Below, in pieces: positions 50,418 through 58,738 of a stretch of DNA of 64,000 bases. The stretch comes from Alkalimarinus coralli (GTDB lineage Bacteria > Pseudomonadota > Gammaproteobacteria > Pseudomonadales > Oleiphilaceae), in the NCBI RefSeq assembly GCF_023650515.1, contig NZ_CP096016.1, forward strand, positions 2,978,001 through 3,042,000, read 5' to 3'. Positions within the stretch are counted from its first letter, which is position 1. Each line of letters begins with the position of its first letter. The notes under the pieces are model-generated. The model ran no database searches. It was not told the origin of the DNA and was given only the letters and a program-made list of their open reading frames with translations. Made by a program: the position numbers and the translations under genes.

Positions 50418-51083
50418 ATGGAACAGAAAATAAACCAGGAAAATAACTTCTTCTACCTCACGACGGCACTCATCTTATTGCTGATGAGTTCGTCATTGGT
50501 GCAGACCATTTCAGGAGGTCTGTTAGCGTTTGTATTACAAGGTTTTACGGCACTGACATTTATCATTTGCCTAATGAGCTTGCGCTTTGACAAAGGTTGG
50601 TACCGATTGCTGATAACCTTAGCCTGCTGCTGGCTAACCGCGATTTTGATCCGTAATCTGGTAGACGTTAAACAGCTTGATGCGGTGATGCTAGCGCTAA
50701 TGTTCGCATTTTTCTTTAGCACGTTTAAGTCCATCACCAGGCAAATTTTATTCACCGGTAATCGCGTCGATAGCAATAAAATCATCGGCTCTGTCGCCTT
50801 GTTCTTACTACTGGGGCTGATGTGGACAATAGGTTACTTGATCATTCTGGAGCTGGTGCCGGAGCCATTTAACGGTATGACCTCTAAACCATGGGGGGAG
50901 AACTTCTCCCGGATGGCCTACTTCAGCTTTGTTACGCTGACAACCTTGGGGTATGGCGATATAAGTCCCGCATCGCCGTTTTCCCAAGTCATTGTCTATA
51001 TGGAAGCCATAACGGGGGTGTTTTATATGGCCATTGTGGTCGCAAGTCTAGTCAGTTCAAGCCAAAACAATCACAAGAAATAG
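50418..51083 (+). CDS. Potassium-channel-type membrane protein
   Basis: A 221-residue protein with several TM helices and a K+ channel selectivity filter (FVTLTTLGYGDISPASPF, containing TLGYGD) between the last two helices. There is no C-terminal RCK domain. It lies 9 bp after the HlyD gene in the same operon, an unusual partner for an acid pump; it could offset charge movement. Ion selectivity is inferred from the motif. Confidence 0.8.
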   Translation: MEQKINQENNFFYLTTALILLLMSSSLVQTISGGLLAFVLQGFTALTFIICLMSLRFDKGWYRLLITLACCWLTAILIRNLVDVKQLDAVMLALMFAFFFSTFKSITRQILFTGNRVDSNKIIGSVALFLLLGLMWTIGYLIILELVPEPFNGMTSKPWGENFSRMAYFSFVTLTTLGYGDISPASPFSQVIVYMEAITGVFYMAIVVASLVSSSQNNHKK

Positions 51084-51096
51084 CCTGGAAACCAAT

Positions 51097-52224
51097 ATGG
51101 AAAAGCAAACAGAGGTAAATCAGACCAAGCGCTTTATCAACAATATGGTGGAGTCAGCCATTAGAATTGGGCTACTGTTTATTCTGATCGTATGGACCTA
51201 CGATATTATTAAGCCGTTTATCATTCCCGTATTGTGGGGGGCCATTTTAGCCGTCGCGCTAATGCCAATCACACAAAAACTGGAAACCTCACTAAACGGC
51301 AAGCGAGGCCTTACCGCCACCATACTGGTGCTATTATGCATTACACTATTAATAACCCCCTTTGTCGTCGTATCAGGGTCACTTGTTGAAGTAGTGACTC
51401 ACATGACCGAGGTATTTAAAAGCGGCGAAGTTAAAATCCCCGGCCCAACTCAACGTGTTGCCGATATCCCCGTCATTGGCGATAAGCTTTTCGACGTCTG
51501 GTCACTGTTTTCTTCTAATCTGGAAAAAGCGGTCGCTCACTTTCTACCGGAAATAAAAATCGCAGCCAGCAAAATGGCGTCGATTGTCGGCAGCAGCCTA
51601 TCCGCTCTGCTAATGTTTATTGTATCCCTCGCGATTGCGGCAGGTTTTATGGCTCATGCAGAAGCATCGACGGCTGCGCTCAGGAGCGTTATCGTGCGAG
51701 TGGCAGGGGAAAGTGGAGCAAAGTGGACAACACTAACCGCTGCAACTATCCGCAGTGTACTGCTAGGCGTTGTAGGGGTTGCTCTTATTCAATCGATTCT
51801 TATTGGTGCAGCGTTGTTTACCTTTAACATCCCCGCTGCGGGCCTGATAACGATTGGCATTTTGATACTAGGGATTGCACAACTACCCGCTCTTATTGTT
51901 GTATTACCCCTTATCGGTTATGTGTTTTCTACTCAGGACACCACACCTGCCACTATTTTCAGTATTTGGGTGTTTCTCGCTGGGCTCTCTGACAATGTTC
52001 TTAAACCTTTGCTAATGGGCCGAGGGGTTAATATCCCCATGCCGGTGATCTTGTTTGGTGCGATTGGGGGAATGCTTGCAGCAGGTATTATTGGGTTGTT
52101 CCTAGGTGCTGTAGTGCTGGCGATCTGGTATGAACTGTTCTTGGCCTGGTTAAATGCAGGGGAAAGTGATGAGAGTTTGCCGAAACCTGACGTGGCACCT
52201 GATGCTAAAAAACAAGCACTTTAA
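51097..52224 (+). CDS. AI-2E family transporter (YdiK/PerM-like)
   Basis: A 375-residue protein with eight or so TM helices; LWGAILAVALMPITQKLE, VGVALIQSILIGAALF, PVILFGAIGGMLAAGIIGLF and the GLFLGAVVLAIWYELF end are typical of the AI-2E exporter/permease family (PF01594). Follows the channel gene by 13 bp; last gene of the efflux operon. Substrate unknown; only some family members move AI-2. Confidence 0.85.
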   Translation: MEKQTEVNQTKRFINNMVESAIRIGLLFILIVWTYDIIKPFIIPVLWGAILAVALMPITQKLETSLNGKRGLTATILVLLCITLLITPFVVVSGSLVEVVTHMTEVFKSGEVKIPGPTQRVADIPVIGDKLFDVWSLFSSNLEKAVAHFLPEIKIAASKMASIVGSSLSALLMFIVSLAIAAGFMAHAEASTAALRSVIVRVAGESGAKWTTLTAATIRSVLLGVVGVALIQSILIGAALFTFNIPAAGLITIGILILGIAQLPALIVVLPLIGYVFSTQDTTPATIFSIWVFLAGLSDNVLKPLLMGRGVNIPMPVILFGAIGGMLAAGIIGLFLGAVVLAIWYELFLAWLNAGESDESLPKPDVAPDAKKQAL

Positions 52225-52274
52225 CAAATAGGCATGAAAGTAAAGCCCTGATAACTGGCTTTATTAGCCGGTTA

Positions 52275-52895
52275 TCAGGACGAACGCCACACTCCTGCCC
52301 CTAACCATATTAACTTCAGTTTCTTCTCTGTTTTCTCTACCAGTGCCCGCCGGTAATCGGGTGTTGACTCAGCCAGGTCTAAAATATCAATGGTGGTTTC
52401 AGCCACCGTCGCGACAATAAGCTGTGCAACTATTTCTAAATCATGACTATCTACATGAGATAGCATTGATGATTGATGTATGTCTGATACCAGCTCGTTG
52501 GCAAAAAACTTCAACTCGTTTCGAATCGCGTTGCGTAACGCCTGAGTTCCGCCTGTGCGACTCTGAGCCATAAAATGAAAATGATTAGGATGCTGGGTAA
52601 CAAAGTCGACGTATACGCTAATTGAACTACGAACCAACCCGTCAAAGCTTTCACCATTTTGCCGGGTGGCCCGCATGAGCTTTCGGAGTAGCATTCCCAA
52701 CTCGTCAACCAGGTTGAGCCCTAACTCTTCCATGTCGGTAAAATGCCGATAGAAAGAAGTCGGTACCACCCCGGCATTTTTAGCCACTTCCCGAAGGCTG
52801 ATACTGGAGAAATTATCACCCTGACCAACCAACATCAAAGCGGCATCCATCAGCGACTGTCTAGTTTGGCGTTTCTTGTCTTCTCTACTTAGCAT
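52275..52895 (-). CDS. TetR-family regulator, FabR/DesT-like
   Basis: A 206-residue protein: HTH (RQTRQSLMDAALMLVGQG, FSSISLREVAKNAGVVPTSF, YRHFTDMEELGLNLVDELG) matching the FabR/DesT subgroup, which represses unsaturated fatty-acid genes in response to acyl-CoA/ACP. The C-terminal ligand domain follows (HPNHFHFMAQSRTGG). Divergent from the ferredoxin reductase-desaturase pair; three matching operators lie in between. Target assignment is inference from context. Confidence 0.85.
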   Translation of the reverse strand: MLSREDKKRQTRQSLMDAALMLVGQGDNFSSISLREVAKNAGVVPTSFYRHFTDMEELGLNLVDELGMLLRKLMRATRQNGESFDGLVRSSISVYVDFVTQHPNHFHFMAQSRTGGTQALRNAIRNELKFFANELVSDIHQSSMLSHVDSHDLEIVAQLIVATVAETTIDILDLAESTPDYRRALVEKTEKKLKLIWLGAGVWRSS

Positions 52896-52954
52896 TTATA
52901 ATTCCGGCAACCTGTGCTTACAACTCTAAAAAAACCTTCACTACTTATAGCAAC

Positions 52955-52990
52955 CCTTAAGACCTTATAACAATCCTTAAGACCTTATAA
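52955..52990. repeat. Tandem CCTTAAGACCTTATAA repeats
   Basis: Two exact copies (52955-52970 and 52975-52990), 20 bp apart, just upstream of the TetR gene on its 5' side. Confidence 0.6.
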
Positions 52991-52995
52991 AAAAC

Positions 52996-53215
52996 AGTGT
53001 TCACTCGTACACAAAAATGTAATCAATCATAATATTGTCATATAGTATCGACATTACCCTATGTTTTAAAGCATGTTTTACCACTAAACCGGTTAAAAAT
53101 AGCCGCATAAAACATGATAGGTCGCGTATTTTATCCTGCCAACCAGCTTATTTATTAGTGTACAAGTGTTGACTGAAGCCTTTTTCTAACTTACATTAGT
53201 GAACAGTCGTACACC
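52996..53215. promoter_or_regulatory. Three FabR/DesT-like operators
   Basis: AGTGTTCACTCGTACACA (52996-53013), AGTGTACAAGTGTTGACT (53157-53174) and AGTGAACAGTCGTACACC (53198-53215) share AGTG-(T/A)(T/A)CA-N2/3-GT--AC. The first sits near the TetR promoter, the other two just upstream of the reductase gene. The remaining DNA of the 360-bp gap is AT-rich. Confidence 0.65.
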
Positions 53216-53255
53216 AACATAGAATTATCAGGACAATCTATACAAGGACAACATC

Positions 53256-54377
53256 ATGCAAAATCCACTCGCTAATGCGACTCAATACATCACAGCACTG
53301 GCAACCCGGTTTTGGCAGCAAAACGGAGCACTGCAAACATACCTTGATTTTCTGCTATCTGAAGTTGACCCAATGCTCAGCTTACAGCGATACATGGCAG
53401 AGGTAACCCGGATTATTGACGAAACTGACGATACCAAAACATTTGTGCTGCGACCTTCCAGTCGCTGGCAAGGCTTTCAAGCCGGGCAATATATCAATAT
53501 TGCGACAGAGATAAATGGCGTGACGCTACGCCGAAACTACTCAATTTCATCGTCACCCGACGCGTTTAAGCAGCACCAACTTATTAGTATTACGGTGAAA
53601 AAAATACCGGGGGGACGTGTCTCCACTCACCTTCATAACCACCTCAACATTGGCGATACGTTAGCTATCAGTCCCGCTAGTGGAAGCTTCACATTAGTCA
53701 AAAGAGAAAACAAAAAGCAATCAGATAAACCTCTATTTATTGCGGCTGGCAGCGGTATTACTCCAGTGATGTCAATGCTACTCAATGTCAAAGAAACATC
53801 ACCCGCGCAAGATGCAGCATTAATCTATTACGTAAATAGCCCGCAGTCGCTAATTTTTGAGGCTCAACTAAAAGCACTGACTGGCAGTCTGCCAAACGTT
53901 TCGTTTATCCCCCACTTTACTGAGTCAGAAGGCTACATCACATCGCAACAACTTCAACATGACTGCCCCGACCTGGCTGAACGAACAATCTATCTTTGCG
54001 GCCCGCAGCCGTTTATGGAGTCTGTAACGAGCCACGCCAAAGAGCTAGGCGTTGCCGATGGACGCATTCACTTAGAAAGCTTTGGTGCGTCATCTCCGGT
54101 AACCCGTCAATCTGGAACCAAGGGCCAGGTCAGTTTCTTGAACTCGGGAAAAAGCATTCAGTCACAAGGCGATAAAACACTGCTGGAACTCGCAGAATCA
54201 GCAGGTTTAAACCCTAAATACGGCTGCCGTAGTGGCATTTGTCATGAGTGCAAATGCAGCAAATCATCAGGCCAGGTATTAAATACATTAACTGGCGAAT
54301 TAACTCCCGATGACCAAACCCAAATACAAGCCTGCATATCAATCCCTGTAGGCGATATATCAATAGACAGTTTGTGA
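53256..54377 (+). CDS. Ferredoxin reductase (desaturase electron donor)
   Basis: A 373-residue protein: FAD/NAD(P)H reductase part (FQAGQYINIATEINGVTLRR, NYSISSSP, IAAGSGITPVMSML, YLCGPQPFMESV) followed by a 2Fe-2S domain with CxxxxCxxC (GCRSGICHECKC) and a late Cys. This is the FNR-like fusion that donates electrons to membrane desaturases. It precedes the desaturase by 43 bp. Confidence 0.9.
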   Translation: MQNPLANATQYITALATRFWQQNGALQTYLDFLLSEVDPMLSLQRYMAEVTRIIDETDDTKTFVLRPSSRWQGFQAGQYINIATEINGVTLRRNYSISSSPDAFKQHQLISITVKKIPGGRVSTHLHNHLNIGDTLAISPASGSFTLVKRENKKQSDKPLFIAAGSGITPVMSMLLNVKETSPAQDAALIYYVNSPQSLIFEAQLKALTGSLPNVSFIPHFTESEGYITSQQLQHDCPDLAERTIYLCGPQPFMESVTSHAKELGVADGRIHLESFGASSPVTRQSGTKGQVSFLNSGKSIQSQGDKTLLELAESAGLNPKYGCRSGICHECKCSKSSGQVLNTLTGELTPDDQTQIQACISIPVGDISIDSL

Positions 54378-54420
54378 ACACCTTTTGAAACAAACTGCAT
54401 AGAACGATAGGACATTCATA

Positions 54421-55524
54421 ATGGACATGAAAACAAACATACTCGATACACTAACCCACCAAGAGCTTGATGCTTTTGGACACGAACTCGATCAACTACG
54501 CCAAGAGGTCATCAACGATCTTGGGCAACGAGATGCGGACCATATACGCAACATTATAAAAAAACAGCGTTATAGCGAAGTGGCTGGTCGCGCATTAATT
54601 CACTTCAGCCTCAACCCGTTATCATGGGCGGTTGGCGTCGGGCTGTTATCAACTGCAAAAATTCTTGAGAATATGGAAATAGGCCATAACGTCATGCATG
54701 GTCAGTATGACTGGATGAACGACCCGGCACTTAACTCACAAACCTATGAATGGGACACCGTTTGCGACGCAGAATCCTGGCGTAAAACCCATAACTTTGA
54801 ACACCATACCTACACCAATATATTGGGTAAAGATCGCGACTATGGCTATGCGGTGCTTCGTTTAACAGACGATGAACCCTGGAAGCCCAGGCACCTTTTC
54901 CAGTTCATCAACTACGGTGTGCTAAGTGTTTTCTTTCAGTGGGGAGTCGGTCTGCATGAACTGGAGACAGAAAAGCTAAGAAGCGGTGAGGTAACCTGGA
55001 AAGACAAGCTTCCGTTTATAAAACGGTTCGCCAAAAAGGCCGCAAAGCAAGTATCTAAAGACTATATTGTATTCCCCTTATTGGCTGGCCCCATGGCCCC
55101 TAAAGTATTTTTAGGCAACATGCTGGCAAACCTGAATAGAAACTTGTGGACATCAACCATCATATTTTGCGGCCATTTCACTGAAGATGCACAAACCTTT
55201 AAAGAGGAGGAGTGCGAAAACGAGTCCCGTGGCATGTGGTACTACCGCCAGCTGTTGGGTTCCAGCAATTTCACCGGTAGCAAGTGGCTCCATATCATGA
55301 GCGGCCATCTAAGTTATCAGATTGAACACCATATGTTTCCAGACATTCCTGCCCACCGATATCCGGAAATGGCGACCAAAGTACAACAACTCTGCGAGAA
55401 ATATGATATACCCTACAATACAGGCTCGTTTGGGAGCCAATTTAAAACCGTATTGGCAAGAATCGCTCGCTACTCGCTACCACCCAAAAAAACAGCGCCG
55501 CGCTCTCCAGCAGTCGGCGCATAA
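54421..55524 (+). CDS. Membrane fatty acid desaturase
   Basis: A 367-residue di-iron desaturase with three His boxes: HNVMH (near residue 90), HNFEHH (near 122) and QIEHHMFPD (near 300). Its length and HNFEHHTYTN with DRDYGYAV place it with the DesB/C-type acyl-CoA desaturases that act on exogenous or new acyl chains. Two hydrophobic stretches between the boxes. It partners with the reductase upstream; DesT-like control is expected. Confidence 0.9.
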   Translation: MDMKTNILDTLTHQELDAFGHELDQLRQEVINDLGQRDADHIRNIIKKQRYSEVAGRALIHFSLNPLSWAVGVGLLSTAKILENMEIGHNVMHGQYDWMNDPALNSQTYEWDTVCDAESWRKTHNFEHHTYTNILGKDRDYGYAVLRLTDDEPWKPRHLFQFINYGVLSVFFQWGVGLHELETEKLRSGEVTWKDKLPFIKRFAKKAAKQVSKDYIVFPLLAGPMAPKVFLGNMLANLNRNLWTSTIIFCGHFTEDAQTFKEEECENESRGMWYYRQLLGSSNFTGSKWLHIMSGHLSYQIEHHMFPDIPAHRYPEMATKVQQLCEKYDIPYNTGSFGSQFKTVLARIARYSLPPKKTAPRSPAVGA

Positions 55525-55615
55525 CATGGTAGCTAGACTACATAGTGACTAGACAACATCGTGGCTAGATAAAACAATAGCGATTTAGAACAACAGAATA
55601 ACCAAGGAGCTAATT

Positions 55616-55957
55616 ATGGCCAATTTACTTCAACGTCTGGAACTCGCCAAAGACTTCGCACAAACCGCTATCGATACCACCGTTACGTCTGTCGAAAGCG
55701 TCCATAGCCTGATTGCAGACACCAGCTACAAACTGCTTAGCCAGGGAGCCGTTGATGAGCAACGACTCAGTAGTCTGAAAGAGAAGCACGACCTGTCAGC
55801 AGGCGCGGTCTATGATGCCATTAGAGGCGTTAACCAGAGTTTGGGGCAACTCGCTTCTGACTATTTTGGCACTCTGGAAGACAGTGCTCATGCCTCCGAG
55901 GTGATGACACAGAACAACCAAAAAGATCACAAGCAAACAGACAATAAGACCCCTTAA
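55616..55957 (+). CDS. Uncharacterised helical protein
   Basis: A 113-residue soluble protein with predicted helices (LLQRLELAKDFAQTAIDTT, SVHSLIADTSYKLLSQGAVD, LSAGAVYDAIRGVNQSLGQL) and a polar C-terminal tail. AAGGAG lies before ATG 55616. It recalls phasin-like granule proteins only in general composition, so I make no functional call. It lies 11 bp before the next gene and may continue the desaturase transcript. Confidence 0.6.
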   Translation: MANLLQRLELAKDFAQTAIDTTVTSVESVHSLIADTSYKLLSQGAVDEQRLSSLKEKHDLSAGAVYDAIRGVNQSLGQLASDYFGTLEDSAHASEVMTQNNQKDHKQTDNKTP

Positions 55958-55980
55958 AGAGCTGTTAATTGGACCCATTT

Positions 55981-57021
55981 ATGGCTAAAAACACGCATTC
56001 TCCAGAAGATATAGCAAACAAGCTATTAGAACTGCACATACAACACGAAATGAAGGCGTTTGATAACGCTGCGTTTTCAACATGGCTTTCAGAAGAGTCT
56101 GAAACTGTTTTCGAATGGCTACGCTCAACTAAGCTTAACCAACTGGTGCCACAACAGTCGATCAATGACACGATCCATAAAAACGTGGTCGAGCGAGAAA
56201 TCCCCGGCAGTATTGCCGAGGTTGCAGGCGAAGCCGCCAGTAAACTATTCACCTCTGGGCAACACAAAAACACCCAGCTCAATGAAATCATGACCAGCCA
56301 TGAGGTTGAAGAGTTTGTCGATAAAGCACTTGAGCTTAAAGAGCAGCGTCAAGAAGCATTAAACCGCATCATTGACTTGCCGGTTTATACTGACCTGATT
56401 TCCGGGGTGCTCTACCAGGCCATCGTCCGCTACATCTACGACAACAATATATTCAGTAAGAAAGTCCCCGGTGTCTCCTCAATGCTGAAGTTTGGCAGTA
56501 ACGTTATCAGCAAAACCGTACCTAAACTTGAAGGGGCCGTCGAAGACAATGTGAAAAGCTACATCAGCAACAACCTTGGGTTAATCATCACTGAAAGCAA
56601 ACTGTTCCTTGAAAATAATATGACGGATGAAGAGCTTAAAACGTCAGCAATGGATTTATGGGATTTAGTTGAAACAAAATCATTAGGCGAATTGCAGGCG
56701 GGAATGGACAGTCTTGATCTCTCTGAGTTCGTGGTATTGGGGTATGAGTTTTGGTTGCGTTTCCGTAAATCAGCATACTTTAAAAGGAGTTATGAACTTA
56801 TAGTAGCGTACTTCTATGATAAATACGGAGACAACGACCTGTCCGTACTGTTTGATGACTTTATGATTACTCCCCAGCGTATCACAGAAGAAGCAGAACG
56901 GTTTGCCCCTCAGATACTTGACGCGTTGAGAGAGAGTGGCCAACTGGAAGAGCTTTTAAGGCGGCGCTTGGCATCATTTTACACTTCAAGCGAAGCGCTC
57001 GACTGCATAAAGGGGCATTAG
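55981..57021 (+). CDS. Uncharacterised alpha-helical protein
   Basis: A 346-residue protein from ATG 55981 (MAKNTHSPEDIANKLLELHI); an upstream TTG at 55969 would add four residues. It is largely helical, with VVEREIPGSIAEVAGEAASK, VPGVSSMLKFGSNVISKTVP and DLSEFVVLGYEFWLRFRKSA. No recognised domain, signal peptide or membrane helix. It appears paired with the small gene before it; context near a desaturase suggests lipid-related or surface-associated work, but this is speculative. Confidence 0.6.
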   Translation: MAKNTHSPEDIANKLLELHIQHEMKAFDNAAFSTWLSEESETVFEWLRSTKLNQLVPQQSINDTIHKNVVEREIPGSIAEVAGEAASKLFTSGQHKNTQLNEIMTSHEVEEFVDKALELKEQRQEALNRIIDLPVYTDLISGVLYQAIVRYIYDNNIFSKKVPGVSSMLKFGSNVISKTVPKLEGAVEDNVKSYISNNLGLIITESKLFLENNMTDEELKTSAMDLWDLVETKSLGELQAGMDSLDLSEFVVLGYEFWLRFRKSAYFKRSYELIVAYFYDKYGDNDLSVLFDDFMITPQRITEEAERFAPQILDALRESGQLEELLRRRLASFYTSSEALDCIKGH

Positions 57022-57097
57022 CGCCAGGTTTAACTCATGCGAACCATCTCATAAGCCATTGCAGATCGATAAAGCGATGCTTTTGGCAAAGGCTAAA

Positions 57098-57122
57098 GAA
57101 AACTAGACTTAGTCTAGTTTTC
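57098..57122. terminator. Bidirectional hairpin overlapping a stop codon
   Basis: GAAAACTAGAC-TTA-GTCTAGTTTTC, an 11-bp perfect stem between convergent genes. The right arm includes the TAG stop (57114-57116) of the minus-strand flavoprotein gene. Confidence 0.65.
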
Positions 57123-58301
57123 TGCTCTGCTCCTGCGCTCCCCCAATATCCCAGCCAAAAAACCAAACCAGCGTTTATCGTAAACAGCCTTGCCTTTAAG
57201 AGAGAGCCATGCCATCGCATAAGCAGGCAAGCGATATTTGACTCTGTGGATTAAATGATATGACTCCACAGCAACATTCAGCCTGAGCAGGCGCCACCCT
57301 TTTAGTGTCTGAGCGCCCTTAGCACTATGCCCCGCAAGCGATTTACCGACGCAACGACTAAGCAGTGCAGCAGAACTCATCGCCCAGCTACAACCAATTC
57401 CCGTCAACGGATCTGCTGCGATAAATGCATCCCCTACAAACACTAAACCTTTCGAGTTGGGTGCACGATAAAGCGTGGATGTGTCTTTCGCAATCAGAAG
57501 ATCATCAACTTGCTCGCCCACTTGAATGCCCTGACTCTCAACAAAGTGCCTGACATATCCGTCGTAAAATGACTGAACATCATGAATTTCTTTAAATTTG
57601 CTGGCGGAAATATAACAACTCAGCAGTACTTTGTTGCTATTGGGAAAGCAGGCGATATAGGACTCCCCCTTCGCTTTCACCCAGATCTTGCTGGGCACCA
57701 TCAGGTCGCGGGTTGTGAAATATGAAAAGAGTGCGACGCGATGATTTTCAACGATATGGTTGCGGCACTTATCAAGCCTCGCAGTTCGAGACATTCTCCC
57801 ATCTGCGGCGATCACCAAAGGGCAGGTAAACGTGACTTTTTGGTTTGAACTTTCTGCAGTAAGCCCTGCTGCTATAAGACCTACCACACGTTTATTATTA
57901 CGCAATAGCTCTGTAACCCGATAGCCAAAGAACGTCGTAATGTTGGGGTGGTTGGTGACCAACTTCTTAAGAGCGGGGTCTAAATATCGGCGCTCAATAT
58001 TTGCAGCCTCTGCCTTTTTGAATAAAGGATAAAATAATCGATCCCCCTGATTCTCAACATCCATATAGGTTGGTTGAGCCCCAGATGCTTGAAGGCCATC
58101 CCACAGGCCCAGTTTTATCAGTTGCGTTAAACCCGATGGATGAACGATATGGCTGCACATTTTCTTGTAATAACGGGCGTTCGACTGTTTCTCAACAATA
58201 GCTACCCTCACGCCTTGGTTGGCTAGTCTGAGCGCAGTACTGCAACCCGCTATACTGGCACCCACAATCACAGCACTATAATTGCTCTCCGGCTTATTCA
58301 A
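57114..58301 (-). CDS. FAD-dependent oxidoreductase (geranylgeranyl-reductase/halogenase type)
   Basis: A 395-residue flavoprotein: SAVIVGASIAGCSTALRLAN (FAD-binding GxGxxG-like motif, here GASIAG), IVEKQSNARYYKKMCSH, ADGRMSRTARL, and LVFVGDAFIAADPLTGIGCS near residue 285. Halogenase-specific WxWxIP is not seen. Probable substrate is a lipid-like or aromatic molecule. Monocistronic. Confidence 0.8.
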   Translation of the reverse strand: MNKPESNYSAVIVGASIAGCSTALRLANQGVRVAIVEKQSNARYYKKMCSHIVHPSGLTQLIKLGLWDGLQASGAQPTYMDVENQGDRLFYPLFKKAEAANIERRYLDPALKKLVTNHPNITTFFGYRVTELLRNNKRVVGLIAAGLTAESSNQKVTFTCPLVIAADGRMSRTARLDKCRNHIVENHRVALFSYFTTRDLMVPSKIWVKAKGESYIACFPNSNKVLLSCYISASKFKEIHDVQSFYDGYVRHFVESQGIQVGEQVDDLLIAKDTSTLYRAPNSKGLVFVGDAFIAADPLTGIGCSWAMSSAALLSRCVGKSLAGHSAKGAQTLKGWRLLRLNVAVESYHLIHRVKYRLPAYAMAWLSLKGKAVYDKRWFGFLAGILGERRSRAEN

Positions 58302-58738
58302 AACGCCTCCAAGCCCGCAAATAGCGTAACAACATGCATTGACATATTATGTCTCTCACTACACAGATACCACGTTATACGGCAATATGTCCCACTGGAT
58401 GGCAGAGTAAACAAGGCCGGTAAAGCGTATTGGCGTGTCATCATAACGGGTTGCTGTCCTTGCCGGGCGAGATCACCTAAAAAGTATTCACTGAAAACAT
58501 AGCAGGAATGGTAAATCAATAATTCACGATGTAAAGCTAGTGGCTGTTAATCTGTGGAGAACATCAACAATAAAGATAACACCGCTTAATGAGTACGAAA
58601 CAGCGATAATTTTGATCGCGTGCGGTATTATCTTAGCTATAATCAGGAGACCATTTCTATATTGTCACAATAGTTGTCACAAACGGCCCCGCCACAATGG
58701 CTAGCTCGTGTAATACCCGATGAGGTAATGGAAACACA
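58302..58738. other. Intergenic region upstream of the diguanylate cyclase gene
   Basis: About 430 bp without a convincing gene. Two TTGTCACAA copies occur at 58662-58670 and 58674-58682, 12 bp apart, about 60-80 bp upstream of the next start and perhaps a regulator site. A 73-codon minus ORF overlapping the flavoprotein start is not supported. Confidence 0.4.

Noticed and set aside
58298-58519. 73-codon minus-strand frame overlapping the FAD oxidoreductase start
   Set aside because: Composition is not protein-like, the ribosome site is poor, and there are no known relatives.
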